From Glycomyces niveus (lineage in GTDB: Bacteria > Actinomycetota > Actinomycetes > Mycobacteriales > Micromonosporaceae), in contig NZ_JAGFNP010000017.1 of NCBI RefSeq assembly GCF_017592475.1, positions 25,272 to 89,271 of the forward strand: DNA of 64,000 nt, read 5' to 3'. Under the pieces are notes generated by a model. That model saw only the letters and a list, made by a program, of their open reading frames with translations. It was not told the DNA's origin and ran no database searches. Below, piece by piece: positions 33,787 through 42,211 of this stretch (positions within the stretch are counted from its first letter, which is position 1; each line of letters begins with the position of its first letter). The translations under genes and the position numbers were made by a program.

Positions 33787-36657
33787 GTGGACGGAAACAG
33801 CTGTAGCTCCTGCGGCCAGCGACTGACGTCGGGTCAGCGCCGCTGTCCGCAGTGCGGAGCGCCGCTGCCCCCGCCGCTCGGAGGCTTCCCTGCCGATGCC
33901 GGACCCTACGGCGCCGCCGCCCCGTACGGCGCGGCTCCGGCGGCCCCTGCTTACGGTGCCGCCGCCGTCCCGCAGTACGCCCCGCCCGGCGATCCCGGCT
34001 ACGCGCCGCCCGGCGGCCCCCAGGGCTACGCGCCCGCCCCGAACCAGGGCTATGCGGCCGTCCCCGAACCGAACTACGCCCCGCCGGGCGCCTACCAGCC
34101 CTCCGCGAACCAGGGCTACGCCGCCGTCCCGCCGCAGTACGGCCAGCCCGGCCAGCCGGGCGCGAACCCGCCGCCCGGGTCGCCCCCGGGCTACGCCGCC
34201 CCCGGCGGCTGGAACCCGCAGGCCGCGCCTCCCGGCATGCCGCCGCAGGGCGCCGCGCAGGGCTCCGCCGCGGTGCCGCAGTACGGCGCGCCCGCCCCTT
34301 ACCAAGCGCCGCATTCGGGTTCGGCCCAAGTGCCCGCCTACCCGCAGCAGCCCGCCTCGGGGTCGGCCCAGGTGCCGCAGTACCCGTCGGCGCCGCAATA
34401 CCCGGCGCACCCTTCCGCGCCGCCGCAGAGCTTCCAGGCGCCCTCGTACCAGCCGCCGCAGCCGTACCAGTCCGCGCAGTCGCTGCCGCCGGTCGCGGCC
34501 GCCCCGCCCGCCTCGGCCCCGTTCTCGCCGCCGGTCCCCGAACCGTACGCGCCTCCGCAGGTGCCCGAGCCCCAGTTCACGGCCCCGCCCGCGGCGGCCG
34601 AACCGCCCGCGTCGTCGCCGGTCACCGGCGCGCCTTCGGGCACCTCGTTCGCGGCCCCGCCCGCTAGCAGCGGTTTCAGCCTGCCGTCCGAGTCCGGCGC
34701 GTTCGCCCCACCGGCGGCGAACCCGCCCGGTCGGCCCGAGCCCGTCCCCGACGGCACCCAGATCCTGCGCATCAGGCCCAACGCCGCGGAGCCGCCCGCC
34801 CCGGCCCCGTTCGCCGACCCCGAACCGCCTGTGTCGCTTGCCGACTCGCCCACCCCGGCGCAGCCCGCCGGGTTCAGCCTGCCGTCCGCCGACAACGTCC
34901 CCGGTGCGGCCTATGCCGCGCCGGTCCCGACCCCCGCGGCCGAGATCCCCAGCCCCGCACCGGAACCGGTCGAGGAACCGAAGCCCGCGCCGCCGGCCGG
35001 CGCGGACCAGCCGCTCGACGAGACGCACCTCGACGACGACCTGCCGTTCGACGAGACGCCGTCCGAACCGGCGATGTCCTTCAGCGTCCCCGACATCGAC
35101 ACCCCCGCCCCGGCGGCGGCGCCCGCCGCCCCGACCGGCGGGCCGACGGTCGTCGAGGCCATCGAGGACGACGAGGACGGCGCTTGGGACGAACTGCCCG
35201 ACCCCGATGACGACGACGAGGACGTGGAGCTCTCCGAAGAGGAAGAGGCCTCGCTCGCCGGTCTCGGCGACGACGTGCCCGGCGAGTCCCTCCCGCCCGC
35301 CCCGGTCTCGGCCTCCAGCGCCGGGTCCGACGACGACGATGAGGACGACGCCGAGGCGCCCGCCATCGAACCCGTCCTCGACGCCGCGCTCGCCGAAGCC
35401 GCCGCCGTCGAGGCGCCGAGCCCCGGTGCCGACCTGATCGAGGCGGCCGAGGCCGGCGTGGAAGGCGCGGTCGAGGTCGCCGAAGCGGTCGGCATCGAAG
35501 TGCCGGAACCGGCCGCGGATCAGCCCACCGCCGGCGAAGCACCCGAGCCCGCGGCCGAATCGCCGGAACCCGTCGCGGTCGCCGAGCCGATCGCCGAGCC
35601 CGAAGCGGCCGACGACGCGCCCGAGCCCGGCGTCCCCGACTACCAGGCGTCCGTCGATCCCGCCCCCGCAGCCGAACCGGCCGATGCAACCCCTTCGGCC
35701 CCAACGGACCCGACCGGCTTCTCTGACGAGGCCCCGGTCGAGCCGAACACCGGCTCGGCCGCCGTCGAGCCCGTCGCGGTCGCTCCCGGCGAGAACGACG
35801 CCGTCGAGACCGCCGCCACCGACGAGGACTACGCCGCTGCGCCCGCCGTCACTCCCGTCGAGGACTACGCCGTCGCGCCGTTCGCGGACGCCGCACCGGT
35901 CGAGGCCGAGTCGACCGAGGCCAGTGCCATCGATTCGGGGACCACGGTTCACGAATCGTCTTACGCTGAGCCGGTGCTGACCGACACCGAACCGACGCCG
36001 CCCGGGCCGCTGCCGGACCCGCTGCCCGGTCCCGCGCCGACACCGCCGCGGCCCGAACCCGAGCCTGAGCGTCCGGAGCCGGTGCCGCACCCTGAGCCCA
36101 CGCCGCCGTCGCCGCAGCCTGAGCCCGTGCCGAACCCGGAGCCGACGCCGCCGCGTCCTGAACCGACGCCGCCGCAGCCCGAGCCGCTGCCGCCGAACCC
36201 CGAGCCGGGCCCGCCGATGCCGCGTCCCGAGCCTTCGCCGGTGCCGACGCCGGAACCGCTGCCGCCGAACCCGGAACCGGGTCCGCCGATGCCGCCCGTG
36301 CCGCCGATTCCGCGCGTGAACGACAGCCCGTTCTCGGACGCGGCCCCGATCGACTACCCCGAGCCGGAGCCGGCGGCGCCCGAGCCGGAGGAGGCCCCGG
36401 AGCAGGGGCCGCAGTCGGCGGTCGAGTCGGCGCGGAAGAAGATCGTGAACGCGCCGGACATCAGCCTGTTCGAGGAGCCGGAGACGAAGACCGGCGCGCA
36501 CCAGCTGCCGACCGCGAAGCCGGTCGTGGAGACGGACGGGTTCAAGCCCGGCCGCGCCCGGGTCAAGAACCTGCTCGACCGCTCGGAGCTCCCGGACCAC
36601 ATCCCGCTCCCGCGCCCGACCGTCTACGGCGCCAAGCCCGCCGACGCAGAGGACTGA
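33787..36657 (+). CDS. Large zinc-ribbon, Pro/Ala/Glu-rich disordered protein (956 aa)
   Basis: The protein begins with a zinc ribbon (CSSCGQRL...CPQCGAPL, residues 5-26). Then come about 300 residues rich in Pro/Ala/Gly/Tyr/Gln (PYGAAAPYG, QGYA repeats), a long acidic Ala/Glu/Pro region, and PEP-type repeats near 735-855 (PEPTPP, PEPLPPNPEPGPP). The last 75 residues are less repetitive (KKIVNAPDISLFEEP, RARVKNLLDR). There is no signal peptide or membrane helix, so it is probably cytoplasmic and scaffold-like. GTG at 33787 has AGGAGG 7 nt upstream. The function is not known. It lies between a wall hydrolase gene and an HPr-like gene. Confidence 0.8.
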   Translation: MDGNSCSSCGQRLTSGQRRCPQCGAPLPPPLGGFPADAGPYGAAAPYGAAPAAPAYGAAAVPQYAPPGDPGYAPPGGPQGYAPAPNQGYAAVPEPNYAPPGAYQPSANQGYAAVPPQYGQPGQPGANPPPGSPPGYAAPGGWNPQAAPPGMPPQGAAQGSAAVPQYGAPAPYQAPHSGSAQVPAYPQQPASGSAQVPQYPSAPQYPAHPSAPPQSFQAPSYQPPQPYQSAQSLPPVAAAPPASAPFSPPVPEPYAPPQVPEPQFTAPPAAAEPPASSPVTGAPSGTSFAAPPASSGFSLPSESGAFAPPAANPPGRPEPVPDGTQILRIRPNAAEPPAPAPFADPEPPVSLADSPTPAQPAGFSLPSADNVPGAAYAAPVPTPAAEIPSPAPEPVEEPKPAPPAGADQPLDETHLDDDLPFDETPSEPAMSFSVPDIDTPAPAAAPAAPTGGPTVVEAIEDDEDGAWDELPDPDDDDEDVELSEEEEASLAGLGDDVPGESLPPAPVSASSAGSDDDDEDDAEAPAIEPVLDAALAEAAAVEAPSPGADLIEAAEAGVEGAVEVAEAVGIEVPEPAADQPTAGEAPEPAAESPEPVAVAEPIAEPEAADDAPEPGVPDYQASVDPAPAAEPADATPSAPTDPTGFSDEAPVEPNTGSAAVEPVAVAPGENDAVETAATDEDYAAAPAVTPVEDYAVAPFADAAPVEAESTEASAIDSGTTVHESSYAEPVLTDTEPTPPGPLPDPLPGPAPTPPRPEPEPERPEPVPHPEPTPPSPQPEPVPNPEPTPPRPEPTPPQPEPLPPNPEPGPPMPRPEPSPVPTPEPLPPNPEPGPPMPPVPPIPRVNDSPFSDAAPIDYPEPEPAAPEPEEAPEQGPQSAVESARKKIVNAPDISLFEEPETKTGAHQLPTAKPVVETDGFKPGRARVKNLLDRSELPDHIPLPRPTVYGAKPADAED

Positions 36658-36661
36658 CGCA

Positions 36662-36687
36662 CCGGCCCGGCCCAAAGGCCGGGCCGG
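36662..36687 (+). terminator. Terminator after the zinc-ribbon protein gene
   Basis: CCGGCCCGGCC pairs perfectly with GGCCGGGCCGG around CAAA, 5 nt after the stop. Confidence 0.8.
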
Positions 36688-36790
36688 CGGTCCGTTCCCG
36701 GCGCGCCGCGTCCGCTGCGAACCGCAAAGGCGCTGCGCCGGAACCTCGTTCGCGCTCCCGCGCCAGGTTTGCTGTTCACGCCCGCGTTGT

Positions 36791-36890
36791 CTCTTTCGGG
36801 TGACACGTGGGCCGCGGGGGCCGGTTTTTGTCGGACCCGGGCGGGACGATCGGCGCAGACTGATCTTTCCCCTCTAGTGGTGGGTGGGGG
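36791..36890. repeat. Dispersed intergenic element, copy A
   Basis: This 100-bp stretch (CTCTTTCGGG ... GTCGGACCC ... CCCCTCT-GTGGTGGGTGGGGG) is closely similar in the same order to 48619-48732. It contains a T5 run after GGGGGCCGG. It lies between the zinc-ribbon gene and the HPr-like gene. Confidence 0.82.
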
Positions 36891-36917
36891 CTAGGGACGG
36901 CCCGTCGCGGCGGAGGC

Positions 36918-37041
36918 GAAGGCGTGGCGCGCGGCGAGGCCCCGGACCCGCCGAGGCCTGAAGGCGTGGCGCGCGGCGAGGCCCCGGACCCAGCGAGGCC
37001 CGAAGGCGCGGCACACGGCGGAGGCCCCGGACCCCGGACCC
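36918..37041. repeat. 42-bp tandem repeat, three copies
   Basis: Units starting GAAGGCGTGGCGCGCGGCGA begin at 36918 and 36960, and a diverged third copy begins at 37002. They include GGCCCCGGACCC. They are non-coding as far as can be seen and lie in the 550-bp interval before the HPr-like gene. Confidence 0.85.
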
Positions 37042-37238
37042 GCCGACGACTGCGGCGGCTCAAGGGTGTTGCGGCGGCGAGCACCGTGTGTCCCACTTCC
37101 CGCGGCATTCGCCGAAAACGCGTCCGCCGTCCGCAACTGCGGTTCATCCTGATCCTTACGGGCCGCCGAGCGGCCCGCGAGCCTCGCGGGCAGGGCCGTT
37201 CCGGCCCGCCGCCCGCGTGACCGGGGAGGGGGAGCAGC

Positions 37239-37529
37239 ATGGCGGAGCGCCGTGTCAAAGTCACCACGGAAGTCGGCATCCAGGCGCGGCCCGCGACGGT
37301 CTTCGTCAGCACCGCCGCCGAGTCCCGCACCGACGTGGCGATCACGAAGCCGGGCGGGGAACCGCACGACGCCAAATCGATCCTGCAGGTGCTGACCCTC
37401 GACGTCCGGCCCGGCGACGAGATCGTCGTCTCCGGCGACGACGAAGGCGTCCTCGACCGCCTCGTGGCCCTCGTCAGCGAAGACGACGACACCGGCGGCG
37501 CCGACATCGGCGACATCGACGAGAACTGA
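37239..37529 (+). CDS. HPr-like protein lacking the phosphorylatable histidine (Crh-like)
   Basis: This 96-residue protein has the HPr fold text, but the active-site motif HARPA reads Q-A-R-P-A, with Gln at residue 15, exactly where PTS HPr has His. The regulatory serine region is kept (DAKSILQV, Ser about 47). Bacillus Crh has the same His15-to-Gln change and works only through Ser46 phosphorylation. By analogy this protein should not carry PTS phosphate and may be a regulator. GGGAGGGGGAG precedes the ATG. An extra acidic tail (EDDDTGG...) extends beyond normal HPr. Confidence 0.88.
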   Translation: MAERRVKVTTEVGIQARPATVFVSTAAESRTDVAITKPGGEPHDAKSILQVLTLDVRPGDEIVVSGDDEGVLDRLVALVSEDDDTGGADIGDIDEN

Positions 37530-37758
37530 GCGCACCCGGCACCGAGCGCTGCAGAAACAGCGCACAGCGAAGCGAGCGCGCAGCCGAATCCGCGACAACC
37601 GCGTACCAAGGCCGGCAACCGCCCTGCGGGCGCACTCGCCGCGCCTCCCGACCAACCGGCCCGTCCACCATCCGGACGGTTCAGCGCGTCCGGTGATGTC
37701 GGCGACGCCGCCCGCGCTCACGTACTTCCCTGCCGCGCGACCGGCTACGGTCGAAGCT
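37530..37758. other. Intergenic region upstream of mqnA
   Basis: No gene is supported. TACGGT at 37745-37750 stands 8 nt before the mqnA GTG. Confidence 0.45.
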
Positions 37759-38622
37759 GTGAACATCGCACGGCGCCCCAGGGTCGGCCACATCGCGTTC
37801 CTCAACTGCCTCCCCATCTACTGGGGACTGGCGCGGACGGGCGCGCTCCTCGACGTCGACCTCCACCGCGCCCCGCCGGACGAGCTCAGCCGCCGCCTCG
37901 TCGCCGGCGACCTCGACATCGGACCGATCACCCTCGTCGAATACCTCAAGCACGCCGACGACCTCCTCCTCATCCCCGACCCGGCCGTGGCCGCCGACGG
38001 GCCGGTCCTGAGCGTCAACCTCGTCTCCAGGACCCCGCTCGCCGACCTCCCGGCCGCCCCGCGCGTCTCCCTCGCCTCCACCTCCCGCACCGGCGTCCTC
38101 CTCGGCCGCATGCTCCTCGAGGACCGCTACGGCCGCACGCCCGCCTACACCGTCACCGCGCCCGACCTCGATTCCGCGCTCGCAGACGCCGACGCGGCCG
38201 TCCTCATCGGCGACGAGGCGCTGCGCGTCCATCACGACCCCGACGGCCACCACGTGCTCGACCTCGCCGCCGAATGGAAGGACTGGACCGGCCTGCCCAT
38301 GGTCTTCGCCGTGTGGGCCGTCCGCCGCGACTACGCCGAGGCCCACCCCGGCCTCGTCAAGGACGTCCACCTGGCCTTCCGCGACTCGGTCCGCCGCAGC
38401 CGCGAGGAGATCGGCGAGGTCGTCGCCTCGGCCGCCCGCTGGGAGCCGTTCCCGCCCGCCGCCCTCGCCGAGTACTTCGAGCGCCTCCAGTTCGGCCTCA
38501 GTGAGCGACACCTCGCCGGATTGCGGGAATTCGCGTCCCGTGCGTCCCGTTATGCCGATATAGCCCCCCTGCGGGCGGGCGGTCCGGAGTTCTTCGCGAC
38601 CGGCCCCGACACCAGCCTCTGA
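37759..38622 (+). CDS. mqnA: Chorismate dehydratase MqnA
   Basis: This 287-residue soluble enzyme removes water from chorismate to give 3-enolpyruvylbenzoate, the first step of the futalosine menaquinone pathway. The periplasmic-binding-protein-like fold shows the family text VGHIAFLNCLPIYWGL at the N-terminus, DIGPITLVEYL and VSLASTSRTGVLLGRMLL. GTG at 37759 is chosen because the family begins just before this text. TACGGT lies 8 nt upstream and no ribosome-binding site is seen, suggesting a leaderless mRNA. It is followed by a flavin reductase gene and mqnC. Confidence 0.94.
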   Translation: MNIARRPRVGHIAFLNCLPIYWGLARTGALLDVDLHRAPPDELSRRLVAGDLDIGPITLVEYLKHADDLLLIPDPAVAADGPVLSVNLVSRTPLADLPAAPRVSLASTSRTGVLLGRMLLEDRYGRTPAYTVTAPDLDSALADADAAVLIGDEALRVHHDPDGHHVLDLAAEWKDWTGLPMVFAVWAVRRDYAEAHPGLVKDVHLAFRDSVRRSREEIGEVVASAARWEPFPPAALAEYFERLQFGLSERHLAGLREFASRASRYADIAPLRAGGPEFFATGPDTSL

Positions 38623-38652
38623 AACCGAGCCGGACGACGAAGGGACCCTGCC

Positions 38653-39426
38653 GTGGCCATCGCGCTGAACAAGCCCCGCAAGCAACGCCCCGCCTGGCAC
38701 AAGCTCACCGTGAGCCGCGTCCGGCCGCTCACCGAGGACGCCGTCGAAGTGACCCTCGCCGTCCCCGAAGAGCTGCGTCCCGCCTTCGACTTCAAGCCCG
38801 GCCAGCACCTCACCTTCCAGCGCGTCGAAGCCGACGGCGCCGAAGTGCGCCGCTCCTACTCCCTCGCCTCGACCCCGCGCGAACTCGCCGAGCACGGCAC
38901 GCTGCGCCTGGGCATCCGCTCGATCCCCAAAGGCACCTTCTCCGGCTACGCGAACCGGCAGCTCCTGCCCGGCGACGTCCTCGAGGTCCTCCCGCCGCTC
39001 GGCAACTTCTGGACCGAGATCCGCGCCGACCGCCACTACGGCTCCGTCGTCGCCGGCTCCGGGATCACCCCGATCATCGCCATCGCGACCGCCGCCCTCG
39101 AAGCCGGCGCGACCGTGACCCTCCTGTACTCCAACCGCACCGAGGAATCCACGATGTTCGCCGCCGAGCTGCGCGAACTCCAGGCCGAGCACGGCCCCCG
39201 GCTGCGCCTCCACCACGTGCGCACCCGCACCGAAGGCGAGTCCCCGCTGCTCACCGGTCGGCTCACCCCCGAACGGCTCCAAGAAGCGATCGCCGCCGGA
39301 CTCGTCGACCCGCACGAAATCGACGAGTGGTTCCTCTGCGGCCCCTACGAGATGGTCCTCGGCGTCAAGGACGTCCTCGAAGAGGCCGGGGCGCAGCGCA
39401 TCCACACCGAGCTGTACACCGTCTGA
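38653..39426 (+). CDS. Ferredoxin-NADP reductase-type flavoprotein (PaaE-like, without the 2Fe-2S domain)
   Basis: This 257-residue protein has an FAD-binding barrel with RSYSLAS (about 75-81) and a nucleotide-binding half with GSGITPI (about 138-144) and FLCGPYEMV (about 225). The text is closest in style to PaaE, the reductase of phenylacetyl-CoA epoxidase, but the C-terminal plant-type [2Fe-2S] domain is absent: the protein ends at HTELYTV. GAAGGGA precedes the GTG by 6-7 nt. Its place between mqnA and mqnC suggests a redox role linked to quinone synthesis, which is inference. Confidence 0.82.
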   Translation: MAIALNKPRKQRPAWHKLTVSRVRPLTEDAVEVTLAVPEELRPAFDFKPGQHLTFQRVEADGAEVRRSYSLASTPRELAEHGTLRLGIRSIPKGTFSGYANRQLLPGDVLEVLPPLGNFWTEIRADRHYGSVVAGSGITPIIAIATAALEAGATVTLLYSNRTEESTMFAAELRELQAEHGPRLRLHHVRTRTEGESPLLTGRLTPERLQEAIAAGLVDPHEIDEWFLCGPYEMVLGVKDVLEEAGAQRIHTELYTV

Positions 39427-39519
39427 GACCCGACCCGCCCCCTGATCCGAAGCGAGACCTACGAGTCACTGCGCGCGGGCGCACTGTCCCGGAAGGCCAT
39501 GCGGCGATACGCTTCGTGC

Positions 39520-40677
39520 ATGGCCGAGATTGACGATGTCCTCGCCCGCGCCGCCGACGGCGGCGCCATCAGCGCCGAGGAAGCCCTGCTGCTCTACACC
39601 GAAGCGCCCTTCCACCCCCTCGCCGAGGCCGCCGACGCGGCCCGCCGGCGCGTCATCGGCGACAACATCGTCACCTACCTCATCGACCGCAACATCAACT
39701 ACACGAACGTGTGCGTCACCGCGTGCAAATTCTGCGCCTTCTACCGCGCCCCCAAGCACGAAGAGGGCTGGGCGCACCCCATGGAGGAGGTGCTGCGCCG
39801 CTGCGGCGAGGCCGTGAGCCTCGGCGCGACGCAGGTGATGCTCCAGGGCGGGCACCACCCCGACTTCGGCGTCGAGTACTACGAGGAGCTGTTCTCCTCG
39901 GTCAAGCGCGAATACCCGCAGCTGGCGATCCACTCGATCGGGCCCTCGGAGATCGCGCACATGGCGAAGGTCTCCGGCGTCGAGGTCGACGAGGCCATCC
40001 GCCGCATCAAGGCCGCCGGGCTCGACTCGATCGCCGGCGCCGGGGCCGAGATGCTCCCGGCGCGCCCGCGCACGGCGCTCGCGCCGCTCAAGGAGTCGGG
40101 GGAGCGCTGGCTGGAGATCATGGAGGCCGCGCACCTGCAGGGCCTGGAGTCGACGGCGACGATGATGATGGGCACCGGCGAGACCGCCGCGGAGCGGATC
40201 GAGCACCTGCGGATGATCCGCGAGGTGCAGGACCGCACGGGCGGGTTCCGCTCGTTCATCCCGTGGACGTACCAGCCGGAGAACAACCACTTGAAGGGCC
40301 GGACGCAGGCGACGACCCTCGAATACCTGCGGCTCTTGGCGACCGCGCGGCTGTTCTTCCACAATGTGAAGCACCTGCAGTCCTCGTGGCTGACCACCGG
40401 CAAGGCCTCGGGCCAGCTGAGCATGCACCTCGGCGTGGACGACCTGGGCTCGATCATGCTGGAGGAGAACGTGATCTCCTCGGCGGGCGCCCGGCACCAG
40501 TCGCGGCTCTCGGAGCTCATCGGCCTCATCCGCAGCGCGGACCGCGTCCCGGCGCAGCGGAACACCCTCTACGAGCGCATGTCGGTCCACTGGACCCCGG
40601 CCGACGACCCGAGCGACGACCGGGTCCGCTCGCACTTCTCCACGATCGTGACCGAACTGCAGATCCAAGCGAAGTAA
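39520..40677 (+). CDS. mqnC: Cyclic dehypoxanthinyl futalosine synthase (radical SAM)
   Basis: This 385-residue enzyme closes the ring of dehypoxanthine futalosine to form the naphthoquinone precursor. The radical SAM cysteines CVTACKFC stand at 65-72 with the family text RNINYTNVCVTACKFCAFYR. ATG at 39520 fits the family N-terminus (MAEIDDVLARAADGG) and has TACGCT 6-7 nt upstream, pointing to leaderless translation. The in-frame ATG at 39499 has GGAAGG too close to work. It ends in a convergent terminator shared with the protease gene. Confidence 0.95.
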   Translation: MAEIDDVLARAADGGAISAEEALLLYTEAPFHPLAEAADAARRRVIGDNIVTYLIDRNINYTNVCVTACKFCAFYRAPKHEEGWAHPMEEVLRRCGEAVSLGATQVMLQGGHHPDFGVEYYEELFSSVKREYPQLAIHSIGPSEIAHMAKVSGVEVDEAIRRIKAAGLDSIAGAGAEMLPARPRTALAPLKESGERWLEIMEAAHLQGLESTATMMMGTGETAAERIEHLRMIREVQDRTGGFRSFIPWTYQPENNHLKGRTQATTLEYLRLLATARLFFHNVKHLQSSWLTTGKASGQLSMHLGVDDLGSIMLEENVISSAGARHQSRLSELIGLIRSADRVPAQRNTLYERMSVHWTPADDPSDDRVRSHFSTIVTELQIQAK

Positions 40678-40693
40678 GCCAAGGCGAAGCAAA

Positions 40694-40723
40694 GGGGCGG
40701 CGGGCCGAAAGGTCCGCCGCCCC
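40694..40723. terminator. Terminator between convergent mqnC and the protease gene
   Basis: GGGGCGGCGGGCC pairs with GGTCCGCCGCCCC around a GAAA tetraloop, with a single G-T pair. Confidence 0.85.
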
Positions 40724-40742
40724 GAACGCCGTCGTCAGGCCG

Positions 40743-41993
40743 TCAGATCATCCGGCCGATCTCGTTCTTGATGAGCTGCACGTTCACGCCCGAGTTCGGG
40801 CAGCCCCCGAAGTGGTGCAGGGCAACGACCTCGTGCGTGTCGCGCGAGATCACCGGCGAACCCGACGACCCGAACTCGGTGTCGCAGTAGTACGAGACGT
40901 CGCTGCCGGCCACGTAGCCGTCGTAGGTCTCGTGCTTGACGACGCAGTTGCCGCCGTCGACCGAGGACTCCATCGCGATCTCGGTGGGCCGCCCCGCCGG
41001 GTGCTGCGGGATGTAGATCGCCTCCCCGCTGCGCGCCGGACGGTCGGCGAGCTCCAGGTAGCCGAACTCCTCGACGCGCTCGAAGTCGTCCACGGTGAAC
41101 AGCGTGTAGTCCAAGGACTTCGAGGTCGCCAGCACCTCCGAGCCGTGCACCTTCACCGGCGCGTTCGTGATGTCCGCGCCGCACACCGTGCAGTCGTACC
41201 CGAACCACACCTCGGTGCCCTGCGCCTCCTTGGTCTCCGTGAAGCAGTGGTGGTTGGTCAGCAGCCGGTTGCCCTCCCCGACCCGGAACGCCGTGCACAG
41301 CACGGTCCCGTCGATGAGCAGGCGCGCCACCGGCTCCGCGTTGGCCACCACCGCCGGGTGCGAGGTGCGGTAGCAGGCCGAGGCCCGCTTCTCGTCGCCC
41401 TCGCAGATGCTCTCCTCCGGCCGGGCGTTGTCCGCCCGCTGCTGCGCGAGACCGTCCACCTCGTCGGCCGTGAACCCGTACGCGGCCTTGTCGATGAGCA
41501 CGCCGAGCGCCGACGAGCCCCCGCCGCCGGACTCCCGGTGCAGCTCGACGACCGCGGTGTCGCCCGTGATCGAGGTCGCCCACGCGTCGATCATCGACTG
41601 GTCGTACCGGTAGGACTCGGCACCGTCGGGGCTCGACACCGTCACGAAATCGCCCGTGTTCAGCAGCAGCCGTTCGAAGTGGACCTTGACGTAACCCGCG
41701 TCGGGCCCGGAGACCTTCAGGATGTCGGCCCCGTCCGCGTACGTCAGCGACTCGCTCAGCTCGGCCACCTCGCCCACGTCGACCAGGCCGAGCAGGTCGT
41801 CGTCGACCGGCAGCATCTCGGCCGTGTCGTCCAGGAGCGCCGTCACCGGGTCCTCCTCGGCGAACGCGCTCGGCACCACGACCGCCGCCCCGCCCAGCGC
41901 GATCGACCCGGCCGCCGCCGCGAGGACGAGCTTGCGGCGCTTGCGATCGGCCCCGCTTTGCCCGGTTCGTGGATTCCGCACGCTTGCCGCCAC
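40743..41993 (-). CDS. Secreted trypsin-like serine protease
   Basis: This 416-residue exported protein has a signal peptide (KLVLAAAAGSIALGGAAVVV, then AFAEED), a pro-region of about 170 residues and a chymotrypsin-fold domain. The catalytic triad is visible: His in LLTNHHCF, Asp in LDYTLFTVD and Ser in FGSSGSPV. Cys pairs are consistent with an extracellular enzyme. GAAAGGGG precedes the GTG at 41993 by about 6 nt. The target is unknown. The domain resembles endopeptidases found in Lysobacter and actinobacteria. Confidence 0.88.
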   Translation of the reverse strand: MAASVRNPRTGQSGADRKRRKLVLAAAAGSIALGGAAVVVPSAFAEEDPVTALLDDTAEMLPVDDDLLGLVDVGEVAELSESLTYADGADILKVSGPDAGYVKVHFERLLLNTGDFVTVSSPDGAESYRYDQSMIDAWATSITGDTAVVELHRESGGGGSSALGVLIDKAAYGFTADEVDGLAQQRADNARPEESICEGDEKRASACYRTSHPAVVANAEPVARLLIDGTVLCTAFRVGEGNRLLTNHHCFTETKEAQGTEVWFGYDCTVCGADITNAPVKVHGSEVLATSKSLDYTLFTVDDFERVEEFGYLELADRPARSGEAIYIPQHPAGRPTEIAMESSVDGGNCVVKHETYDGYVAGSDVSYYCDTEFGSSGSPVISRDTHEVVALHHFGGCPNSGVNVQLIKNEIGRMI

Positions 41994-42108
41994 GGTCGGC
42001 CCCTTTCGTGAGAGATGTGTCGACCGTTCAACGAGCGAACCCGACGGAAGTTGCGCCGCTTGCCGCGTGAGAAGCCGACATCGGCCAAGGCGTGCGTCAC
42101 AGGAACCA

Positions 42109-42142
42109 GCGGGGCGGACGCAGGCTGCGCCCTCCGCCCCGC
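42109..42142 (-). terminator. Terminator after the RCK channel gene
   Basis: GCGGGGCGGA pairs with TCCGCCCCGC, and the loop can form a second small stem, CGCAG-G-CTGCG. It lies about 70 nt past the stop. Confidence 0.6.
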
Positions 42143-42211
42143 GGTCAGGTCGGCCCGAACAGCCGCTCCCGGGCCACCATCGCCCTCAGACGGCTCCGCC
42201 GCCCTCCGGGC

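Noticed and set aside
32341..36675. A 1444-codon open frame on the minus strand opposite the NlpC/P60 and zinc-ribbon genes
   Set aside because: Its Arg/Gly/Val-rich product is the mirror of GC-biased codons of the two real genes, which have start signals, domains and normal composition.
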